30,928 bases of DNA, taken from contig JAFZOV010000136.1 of NCBI GenBank assembly GCA_017550445.1, positions 1 through 30,928 on the forward strand. Direction: 5' to 3'. Below, piece after piece: positions 6,140-13,452 of this stretch. The first letter of the stretch is position 1. The number at the start of each line of letters is the position of its first letter. The notes beneath the pieces were generated by a model. The model saw only the letters and a list, made by a program, of their open reading frames with translations, did not search any database and was not told the origin of the DNA. The position numbers were made by a program, and so were the translations under genes. The stretch is from Fibrobacter sp. (lineage in GTDB: Bacteria; Fibrobacterota; Fibrobacteria; Fibrobacterales; Fibrobacteraceae).

Positions 6140-8017
6140 ATGAAGAAAATCGTTTTGGCTTTGACCGCTACTTTGTGTGCACAGGTGTCTTTTGCCGCCG
6201 ATTGGTACGCTAAAGAAACCCGTTGGGCGGGGCATGACCCGGACATTATCCGTTACGAAGACGGTTATGCGCTTGCGACCACGGACAACCACATGCTCAT
6301 GCAGTTCTCCGAAGATGCTCTGAACTGGGAAAACGGCGAGCCGGCCATGCCTGAGTTTTCGAAATGGCTTTACACATACGCCCCGAACATGATCGACATT
6401 TGGGCCCCCGATATTCATTACATCGGTGGCGAATACCGCATGTATTATTGCGGCTCCGAAATGGGTATCCGTTCTTCGGGAATGGGGTTCATGTCGAGCA
6501 AAGAAATTGACCCCACAAAGCCCGGCTACGGCTGGACGGACCAGGGTGAAGTGATTCATACGGTCAAGAGTGATTCCTACAACGCCATCGATGCCGCTGT
6601 CCTCAAAGATTTAGATGGAAAAGTCTGGATGGCGTTCGGCTCTTGGGGTACGGGTATTCACATTTTTGAACTTGATGAGTCAACGGGCAAGGTGAAAGAC
6701 GGCGCAAAGATGAAGAACATCGCGAACCGCGGAGGCGCAGGCGTCGAAGGCGCAAGCCTCATCGAACACAACGGCAAGTACTTCTTGTTTACGGCATGGG
6801 ATAACTGCTGCAAGAAGGGTGCCGACCTTGAAAACAATTCCTACAAGACGACAGTGGGTCGCTCTAACCGCATTGATGGCGGTTACGTGGATCGCAGCGG
6901 CAAGGCGCTCTTGGACGGCGGTGGAACGATTTTGCTCAGCCGTTATGGCCGTTACTACGGGCCTGCAGGCGGCGAGGCGTTTGAAGACATCAACCGCCAG
7001 CGTTTTGTGAATCATTATTACGACAAAAATGACGGCGGAAATTCCTATATCCAGGTGCGCGATATCGTGTGGACTGAAGACAACTGGCCGGAGCTGGGTC
7101 AGCCCTTTATGGGCCGTTACCTGAGCGCTGAAGCGGAACACGGCATCCTCACGCATGTGGACATTTCTAGCAGTTCCAAGGCTTCGAACGGAGAGTTCTG
7201 CGCCTACATCAATTACGACGACAGCAAGATTCGCTTGCCGATGATTATTCCGCAGGAAGGCGACTACCTGATCCGTTATCGCTACGATAACGACTGGACC
7301 GAAGATGGAGCCAACGGAAGCACACATTTCGTGGACATCAACGGAAAGACGCAGGAAGCGGCGCTCCCGCTGACGGGTGCCTGGAGCGAATTCCCCGAAA
7401 AATCTGTCGTGTACATTCCGGCTAAATTCAAGCGTGGCTCGAACTTCATCGAAATCACCAAGGGCAAGCACTACGCGGAACTGGACCGCCTCGACTTCTT
7501 GCGTATTATCCGCGACTCCATTCCGGCCAATGGTTTCGATAACGGCATTCGCGTTCGCCTTACCGAAAATGACGAGTTTGCCATTAAAGACGGTGGTTAC
7601 GCCATCTTCGAAAATGTGATTACGGACTCTATCGTGGGCACGGGCGTAAGTGTGCAAGTGAAAAATGCTGCTGGCGGAACGCTCTCGCTCCGTAAAGAAA
7701 GCAAGAAGGGTGACGTGATTTCGAAATGCGAACTGCCCGGAAGCGGTGATGCCGCCAAGTGGGATGTGGTCGCTTGCACAAACCTGCCCAAGCTTGAAGG
7801 TGTGCAGGACTTCTACTTGACCGCAGAAGGCCTCGGTGGCGAAACGCTGGTGGGTAACATCAAATTCGGCAAACCGGCGGACACCTCTTCGGTGAAGATT
7901 CGCAATATTCGTCGCGAAACTCCGGCGAACGAACGCTTGCTTGAACCCAAACAAAAATACCGCGACCTGAAAGGCCGTCGGTATGATAAGCAAATCCCGT
8001 ACAGGGTGATGTTTTAA
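6140..8017 (+). CDS. Secreted GH43 glycosidase, paralogue of the 584-2563 product
   Basis: This 625-residue enzyme has the same architecture as the 584-2563 product: signal peptide 1-19 (cleavage after SFA), GH43 propeller about 20-330, CBM6-like sandwich about 331-465, second sandwich-like module to about 595, and a basic tail ending YRDLKGRRYDKQIPYRVMF. Catalytic candidates are Asp33 (HDP), Asp151 (NAIDA) and Glu203 (VEGASL). The Ser-rich linker found in the paralogue is nearly lost here. I chose ATG 6140 because GAGG lies 4 bases upstream at 6132-6135 and the signal peptide starts cleanly with MKKIV; a GTG at 6122 is in frame but adds an untypical prefix. A bidirectional terminator follows. 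The two genes probably arose by duplication and may differ in side-chain specificity. Confidence 0.88.
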   Translation: MKKIVLALTATLCAQVSFAADWYAKETRWAGHDPDIIRYEDGYALATTDNHMLMQFSEDALNWENGEPAMPEFSKWLYTYAPNMIDIWAPDIHYIGGEYRMYYCGSEMGIRSSGMGFMSSKEIDPTKPGYGWTDQGEVIHTVKSDSYNAIDAAVLKDLDGKVWMAFGSWGTGIHIFELDESTGKVKDGAKMKNIANRGGAGVEGASLIEHNGKYFLFTAWDNCCKKGADLENNSYKTTVGRSNRIDGGYVDRSGKALLDGGGTILLSRYGRYYGPAGGEAFEDINRQRFVNHYYDKNDGGNSYIQVRDIVWTEDNWPELGQPFMGRYLSAEAEHGILTHVDISSSSKASNGEFCAYINYDDSKIRLPMIIPQEGDYLIRYRYDNDWTEDGANGSTHFVDINGKTQEAALPLTGAWSEFPEKSVVYIPAKFKRGSNFIEITKGKHYAELDRLDFLRIIRDSIPANGFDNGIRVRLTENDEFAIKDGGYAIFENVITDSIVGTGVSVQVKNAAGGTLSLRKESKKGDVISKCELPGSGDAAKWDVVACTNLPKLEGVQDFYLTAEGLGGETLVGNIKFGKPADTSSVKIRNIRRETPANERLLEPKQKYRDLKGRRYDKQIPYRVMF

Positions 8018-8021
8018 ATAG

Positions 8022-8052
8022 AAAAAAGGACTCTCAGAAAGAGTCCTTTTTT
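8022..8052. terminator. Bidirectional terminator between GH43 and ssrA
   Basis: GGACTCT (8028-8034) pairs with AGAGTCC (8040-8046), flanked by six A on the left and six T on the right. It therefore works as a U-tailed terminator on both strands, for the convergent GH43 and tmRNA transcripts. Confidence 0.85.
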
Positions 8053-8057
8053 AGTTC

Positions 8058-8414
8058 TGGAGGTGAGGGGAGTCGAACCCCTGTCCAAAATCACGTCCAT
8101 GCACGTTCCTACAAGTTTTCCCTTCGAATTTAAGTTCTCGTCTGATCTACGCCCAAGAAGGTCGGCGCGGACTTTGACCAGCCTAGTAAATCTCGGACAC
8201 ACTCCCTAGGCATGGATGCATCCTATCCCATATTGCGTCCGGACTTTCACCCCGATGGGAGCGGAATGAGGCCCGGCGTTGCCGTTAATTAGGCAGCGAG
8301 TGCGTAGTTTTCGTCAGCACTTATTTTTTTTCAGACTTTTTTACGAGTGCCCTCGTCTGAGACCTCGACTTGCAACTAACACTTCGGTAACCCTGTCGAA
8401 ACCAGAGCACCCCC
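8058..8414 (-). ncRNA. ssrA: Transfer-messenger RNA (tmRNA)
   Basis: This is the trans-translation RNA that rescues stalled ribosomes and tags the nascent protein. On the minus strand the 5' end GGGGGTG (8414-8408) pairs with CACCTCC (8065-8059) as the acceptor stem, and discriminator A is at 8058; CCA is not encoded. The T-arm GGGGTTCGACTCCCC lies just inside the 3' end, and the 5' domain carries the diagnostic TGGTTTCGAC. The tag frame runs 8318-8289 (GCT to TAA) and encodes ADENYALAA, added after the alanine carried by tmRNA. Length is about 357 nt plus CCA, normal for the family. The 5' end is embedded in a large hairpin with its leader. No integrase or attachment-site duplication is seen at the 3' end. 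Confidence 0.95.
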
Positions 8415-8570
8415 GGTGCTTTGCACCGGAGATGCTCTGGTTGAGACTCGTCGACTAAATGCGAGCTGGCGAGCATTTAGGCCCTTGAGCACACTTTATG
8501 TGCGAAAGGCCCAAAGGGCGAGCGTAACGCGAATAGCGTTAGGCGAGGCAAACCAGGGCACCCCCGGTGC
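8400..8570 (-). repeat. Triplicated 20-bp motif and structured leader at the tmRNA 5' end
   Basis: On the plus strand AACCAGAGCACCCCCGGTGC (8400-8419) covers the tmRNA 5' end. It recurs at 8551-8570 with one change and is present inverted at 8423-8442 with two changes. In the RNA the inverted copy and the tmRNA 5' end pair over all 20 positions (18 Watson-Crick, 2 G-U) around a 3-base loop. Between copies lie further hairpins: CTAAATGC/GCATTTAG (8455-8462 with 8473-8480), GCACA/TGTGC (8489-8493 with 8499-8503) and TAACGC/GCGTTA (8525-8530 with 8536-8541). Confidence 0.75.
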
Positions 8571-8580
8571 GTTTTTCACA

Positions 8581-8609
8581 AATATAGCAAAAACATCGTC
8601 AAAGTTCAA
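8581..8609 (-). promoter_or_regulatory. Likely ssrA promoter
   Basis: On the minus strand TTGAAC (8609-8604) and TATATT (8586-8581) are spaced by 17 bases. The predicted start, near 8574, lies just before the outer copy of the tmRNA 5' sequence, leaving a precursor leader of about 160 nt before the mature end at 8414. Confidence 0.6.
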
Positions 8610-8681
8610 AGATTCGTTGGGTGCATTTCCGGCGAATCTACTGAAATTTCTATCTTTTGTTTACAAACGAATGAGGGTAAC

Positions 8682-11600
8682 ATGAGAGTTTTTCAAAAGA
8701 CAATCAGTCTTTTTGTACTTGCGTGTGCAAGCATCTTGATCTCTGCCTGCGGTGATTCCGATAGCTCCAGTTCCGATAATCTAGAAGAAGGTGATCTTCC
8801 TTCACAAAATATTGACGTTGACAGCAAGGTTTCTGATGCCGCCTATTTCAAGGATCGGTTCTACAATTCCAGTACGGGGTCTTACGTAAATACGATCCAG
8901 TTCGGTATGTATATCTGGCTCGAAGACAATTCTACCGAAACGACGTCGTTCTCTAGCAGTTCCGTGTGCTACGACAACGTGCCTGAAAATTGCTACATCT
9001 ATGGCCGCTTGTACAGTCCTGGGGCTTCTAGATGCCCTAGTGGTTTTACCGTTCCCACTAAAGAAGACTGGTCTAGAACTATGAGCTACCTGGATCGGTA
9101 CGATGAAATGGATTGTATCTTTGGTTTTTCGAAGGGTGGTTCCTGCTATGAGAGACAGGGGGACATTTCCTGTTCTGGATTAGGTAAGATCGGCTATTAC
9201 CTGGCAAAGGATAGTGCTGTTGCCGAAGTTAGTGGACATTCCGTTTCTTTTAGTACTTCTAGTGAAAGCGGTTTTTATCAATTACGTTGCGTGAAGTACA
9301 CCTATATTGTTGCTACGGAAAATGATTTGCCCCATTGTGATACGACCAATCAGTATAGCTTGAATCTCTACTATGTCATGAGCAAGAAGAGTAACTTCCG
9401 TTGCATCGGGTCGCGTTGGGTTGACGATTTCTCGGACAATTGTGGCCATGTCGATGATGATATGTTCGGTGTCTATAACGATTCCATGTACATCTGCAAG
9501 AGCAACAGGTGGCAATTGGCTAGCATTAGCGATTCCAAGGAAACCTGTACCGAAAATAAGGAAGGGACCACGTTCCTGTTCAATGGCAAGTACTATGCCT
9601 GCGAAGACGAACGCTGGCGCGAATTTACCAAGGCCGAAACCTATCTGGGCTATTGTAACGAGAAAAAGCGTGGAACGCTGGATTCTGTTCCTACGGTGTA
9701 CAAAGCCTATAGCTACGAAGAAAGTGGCGACAGCCGTAAAGTGGTATATACTCACTACTTCTGTGATTCCCTGGGGTGGCGCGAAGCCGGGTTGGCAGAT
9801 TTCTTTGGTAAATGCGATTCTACCAAGGTTGGCAAGACGGCATACTTTGAGGGGGCCGACTACGTGTGCCGCGGCAAGAAATGGGAAGAATTTACGGACG
9901 AAGAACTGGAATTTGGTGTGTGCACTTCTAAGACGCAGGGCAAATTCGATACGACATGGACCGGTGATTCGTACATTTGCGACGATAACGCGTGGCGTGT
10001 GGCGACTAAGAATGACTACTTGGGTGAATGTACTCCCGAACGCGAAGACGATGTAGTCGTCTATAATTCCACCTACTATATCTGCCAAGATGAATATTGG
10101 GACGAAGTCGAAGGAATGGGCTCTCGGCTAGGGTTGTGTACAGCACAGCGTCAAGGCGAGAGGGATACGGTTTCGATGCGTTACGATGCCGGTGTAAAGG
10201 TGGTTTATATTTGCGATAGTTCCAGTTGGCGAGAACTTACGCCCAAAGATGTGGATGGTGAATGCACCAATGATAAGCTCAATAAGGTGATTCAGGTTGG
10301 TTTCAAGAAATGGTATTGCTATCATGAGTCTTGGTATAAGATGGATGATGTTGAAGAAGAATATGGCCTGTGTTTCCGCGACGACTATGGAAAAGAAGTG
10401 ACTTTGAAGGGTTCCCGTTATGTCTGTCAACGCCAGGGCTGGAGAGAACTGACAAAAGTGGAACGCACGTTGGGCGTTTGCACCGACTCGATCGAAGGCA
10501 AGGTCGAAGTGGTTGGCGATTCTACCTACATGTGTCATTCCTATGAATGGGTGCTTAAGTCCCGCCGCGAAATTTTAGGTGATTGCGATGAATCGGTATA
10601 TGGCAAGACTGGGTCTTATTCCGGCGTAACGTATGTTTGCCGCGAAGACGGCTGGGATGTGACCTCTGCTCTGGATGAATCTCTTGGAATCTGTTCGCCT
10701 CTGAATGCCGGCGAGCTCAAGTCATCTGGAACAACGGATTACCGCTGCGAAGAAGATGGCTGGACCCTGGTCGATGCGAACATTGCCAATCTGGGAGAAT
10801 GTACCAGCGATACAGTGGTCATGAAGAAGGTCGGAGGTGTCTACTACTATTGCAAGGACCATGAATGGAATGTTGCCGATAGCATTGAACAGGTGTACGG
10901 CGAATGCACCGATAGACGCAAATTGACAGCCATGTACAAAGATACGTTATACTATTGCAATGATGTTGCTTTTAGCGGTAAGGGCTGGATGCTTTACGAT
11001 GACGTCGATATGTCTAAAGGATATTGCGCGAGTGACACCTTGACCTTTAAGGGAGTCCATTACAAGTGTAAGAGCAATCGATGGAATAAAGCCTCTATTC
11101 GTGAATATATGGGAACTTGTACTTCCGATCGTGAAGGTCACGTCATGTATAACGGAATTGATTCCAGTGTTTGTACCGAAGGAAAGTGGGTAGCCAAGCC
11201 CTTCAAAACAATGACGGATTCTAGAGATGGCAAAAAATATGACATTGCAGACTTTGACGGTGTGACTTGGATGGTGCAGAACCTGAATTACAACGATGCA
11301 TCGGATTCTACGGAATGTGTGGATGAAGACGAAGTAAACTGCGGTGAACGTGGCCGCCTTTACAGCTTGTCTTCGGCTAAAAAAGTTTGCCCGACCGGGT
11401 GGCACTTGCCCGATTCTACGGAATGGAGAACCATGAATACATATGCCGTTACGCTTTATTATTATGTTGGCTCAACCCCTTTCATTGATGTAAATGGTGT
11501 AAAGGAAAACTATTTGGGACTAGAAATGGCTCCGACGGGATTGAAAATCTCATACTTGCGTAATGGCTTTGATGCGGCGGTAATGCGGTATTACGAAAGC

Positions 11601-11735
11601 TTAGGTGCTTATTATTGGAATGCTGAAGGTACCGTTTGGTCTTTTGGATACGCATATAAAGATAATAAGTCTACTTCAGGGCAAGTTCAAAACGAAAAGG
11701 CGATCGGCGTTGCTGTCCGTTGCGTGAAGAATTAG
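8682..11735 (+). CDS. Large lipoprotein with Fibrobacter major paralogous domains and 17 cysteine repeats
   Basis: This 1017-residue predicted lipoprotein has a lipobox ISAC (Cys23) followed by a Ser/Asp-rich spacer. An N-terminal domain (about 45-205) and a C-terminal domain (about 845-1017, with WMVQNLNY, CPTGWHLPDSTEW and a final AVRCVKN) match the domain I know as the Fibrobacter succinogenes major paralogous domain (TIGR02145), related to the FGE-sulfatase/C-type-lectin-like folds. Between them are about 17 tandem units of 35-50 residues with the pattern C-T-x(n)-G-K-x(n)-Y-x-C-x(4)-W-R-x(n)-L-G, giving two Cys and one Trp each, probably one disulfide per unit. GAGGG precedes the ATG. 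Surface adhesion or substrate contact is plausible for such a rod-like repeat protein but is inferred. The gene probably forms an operon with the next one. Confidence 0.8.
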   Translation: MRVFQKTISLFVLACASILISACGDSDSSSSDNLEEGDLPSQNIDVDSKVSDAAYFKDRFYNSSTGSYVNTIQFGMYIWLEDNSTETTSFSSSSVCYDNVPENCYIYGRLYSPGASRCPSGFTVPTKEDWSRTMSYLDRYDEMDCIFGFSKGGSCYERQGDISCSGLGKIGYYLAKDSAVAEVSGHSVSFSTSSESGFYQLRCVKYTYIVATENDLPHCDTTNQYSLNLYYVMSKKSNFRCIGSRWVDDFSDNCGHVDDDMFGVYNDSMYICKSNRWQLASISDSKETCTENKEGTTFLFNGKYYACEDERWREFTKAETYLGYCNEKKRGTLDSVPTVYKAYSYEESGDSRKVVYTHYFCDSLGWREAGLADFFGKCDSTKVGKTAYFEGADYVCRGKKWEEFTDEELEFGVCTSKTQGKFDTTWTGDSYICDDNAWRVATKNDYLGECTPEREDDVVVYNSTYYICQDEYWDEVEGMGSRLGLCTAQRQGERDTVSMRYDAGVKVVYICDSSSWRELTPKDVDGECTNDKLNKVIQVGFKKWYCYHESWYKMDDVEEEYGLCFRDDYGKEVTLKGSRYVCQRQGWRELTKVERTLGVCTDSIEGKVEVVGDSTYMCHSYEWVLKSRREILGDCDESVYGKTGSYSGVTYVCREDGWDVTSALDESLGICSPLNAGELKSSGTTDYRCEEDGWTLVDANIANLGECTSDTVVMKKVGGVYYYCKDHEWNVADSIEQVYGECTDRRKLTAMYKDTLYYCNDVAFSGKGWMLYDDVDMSKGYCASDTLTFKGVHYKCKSNRWNKASIREYMGTCTSDREGHVMYNGIDSSVCTEGKWVAKPFKTMTDSRDGKKYDIADFDGVTWMVQNLNYNDASDSTECVDEDEVNCGERGRLYSLSSAKKVCPTGWHLPDSTEWRTMNTYAVTLYYYVGSTPFIDVNGVKENYLGLEMAPTGLKISYLRNGFDAAVMRYYESLGAYYWNAEGTVWSFGYAYKDNKSTSGQVQNEKAIGVAVRCVKN

Positions 11736-11751
11736 GGTAAGGGGTATGACG

Positions 11752-13431
11752 ATGAAAAATTTTGAGAAAGTGAGTGCAAGTTTCTTTGCCTTGGTTGTTG
11801 CCTTGTTTTGCGGGGTGTTCTTCGCCTGTAGTTCTACCTCGAGTTCTTCGAGTGCTGAAGAAGAGGATCTTCCCAAGAAGAATGGTGGTGCGGATTCCTT
11901 GAGCAAGGCGGATAGTCTTAAACTGGACCAATTTAAGGTGGCGGCCGAAGGGGAAGTTCTTGCCAAGGATGGAAAATCGTATAAGACGCTAACGGTGGGT
12001 TCTGTCATCTGGATGGTGGAAAACATGAACTCCGAAGAGCCTCTGCTTGCCAAGAGTACTTGCTATGATTATGCCGACAGCTGCGATTCCTATGGCCGGT
12101 TCTATATGGATAATAACTATAGCGACGCTGAAGAAGTTTGCCCGGAAGGCTTTACGCTGCCCTCCATTGCGGCCTGGAACGACCTGATCGCACAAGGTGT
12201 CGATTTCAATTTGGAACTCGCCGGTATATGCGACAAGAACGATACGCTGGAATGTCACGACAATAAAAATTTAGTCAGGTACCTTGCTTATGGTGGTGAA
12301 GCCATTGTCCTGAAAAAAAATGATAAGGGCAAGATTGTTCACGAAATTCAGGATGTTTCTGCAACTGGATTCTACTCGCTGCGTTGTGTCAAGAATCGTT
12401 CGATTGTAAGTAAGCTGACGGAGCTTCCCATATGTGATGCCTCCAATGGCAATGTCCCGATTACCATGGTGGTGGACAGCGTGGCTTATTTTGAATGTTC
12501 CGCGTCAGATGAAAAATGGGTTCGTTCGGAGACGAGAGCTTGTCAGGAATCTGAAAAAATGGATTTCTTCTTGTCTGGTGATCGACTGTACGTGTGCGAT
12601 GAACTTTGGCGATTGGCGAACGTTTCGGACTTGAATGTCTCCTGTACCGAAGACAATCTGGAACAGGAATATACGCTGAATGATAAGCGCCATGCCTGTA
12701 CCAAGGAGGGCTGGATTGTGTTGGATTATCCGGCTTCGGAGCTAGGATATTGTGGCACGAAACTGCAGGACGTTATCGCAACGAATTCTAATGGAATGAC
12801 GTTTATCTGCACGAAGTATGGGTGGATGGAAGCAGATATAACCGTTGTTTATGGGGAATGCGATGAAAAGAATCGTTTCAAGGCTGTGGAATTCCAGAAA
12901 AAATCTTACTTCTGCGATGAAAACGGATCCTGGAGGGGGCCTTCCGGTGTTGAATATTCGATAGGGTTCTGTACAGATAGCTTAGATGGAACTTTGAAAA
13001 CCGAAGACTACGATTTGTACAAGTGCGAATCCGGCAGATGGTATGTTGCCGATGCCATTGAGTATCTGGGCCCTTGCAATGCTTCTAAGACAGAGGACAC
13101 GACTGTGGTAGCGTCCTCTAAATTCCTGTGTACCGGAAAAGGCTGGGTTTCAGGAATGGCCATCGAAGATGCTCATGGTTTTTGTGTGGCGGCAAAGAAC
13201 GATGCCGTAGTAGAGTTCAAAGGTGATTTTTACAAGTGCGTTGCGGATGAATATCGATGGAACAAGGAAGTTTTTGAAGACTACGTTCCTCCTTGCGATT
13301 CTACCATGTATGGTGAAACGATAACGGTCGGTGGCGTTGAGTACACGTGCGATGAGAATTATGGTAGGTGGCACGTTCCTTTTATTCCGCCTCCGATTCT
13401 TATCTATCCCACGAATTATTCTAGCTGGTAA
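11752..13431 (+). CDS. Lipoprotein with one Fibrobacter major paralogous domain and 9 cysteine repeats
   Basis: This 559-residue paralogue of the preceding gene starts 16 bases after it. AAGGGG at 11739-11744 is 7 bases from ATG 11752 but only 1 base from the in-frame ATG at 11746, so the later start is preferred. A lipobox-like FFAC (around residue 26) and a Ser-rich spacer follow the hydrophobic segment. One N-terminal paralogous-type domain (about 55-215, with VIWMVENMN and CPEGFTLPS) is followed by about nine two-Cys/one-Trp units. Unlike its neighbour it lacks the C-terminal domain and ends in a Pro/Tyr-rich segment (PPPILIYPTNYSSW), so it may be a shortened copy. The lipobox has Phe at -3 and -2, which is not ideal. 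Function is unknown; a surface location is inferred. Confidence 0.75.
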   Translation: MKNFEKVSASFFALVVALFCGVFFACSSTSSSSSAEEEDLPKKNGGADSLSKADSLKLDQFKVAAEGEVLAKDGKSYKTLTVGSVIWMVENMNSEEPLLAKSTCYDYADSCDSYGRFYMDNNYSDAEEVCPEGFTLPSIAAWNDLIAQGVDFNLELAGICDKNDTLECHDNKNLVRYLAYGGEAIVLKKNDKGKIVHEIQDVSATGFYSLRCVKNRSIVSKLTELPICDASNGNVPITMVVDSVAYFECSASDEKWVRSETRACQESEKMDFFLSGDRLYVCDELWRLANVSDLNVSCTEDNLEQEYTLNDKRHACTKEGWIVLDYPASELGYCGTKLQDVIATNSNGMTFICTKYGWMEADITVVYGECDEKNRFKAVEFQKKSYFCDENGSWRGPSGVEYSIGFCTDSLDGTLKTEDYDLYKCESGRWYVADAIEYLGPCNASKTEDTTVVASSKFLCTGKGWVSGMAIEDAHGFCVAAKNDAVVEFKGDFYKCVADEYRWNKEVFEDYVPPCDSTMYGETITVGGVEYTCDENYGRWHVPFIPPPILIYPTNYSSW

Positions 13432-13452
13432 TCTTTTGCTATCTTTGCTGGC

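Noticed and set aside
8058..8100. Possible mobile-element attachment site at the tmRNA 3' end
   Set aside because: tmRNA 3' ends are common integration sites, but no duplicate of the 3' end, integrase or phage gene is present in the window.
8416..8685. 89-residue open frame between ssrA and the lipoprotein
   Set aside because: It is made of the structured tmRNA leader repeat and the ssrA promoter read in the opposite direction, and has no ribosome-binding site.
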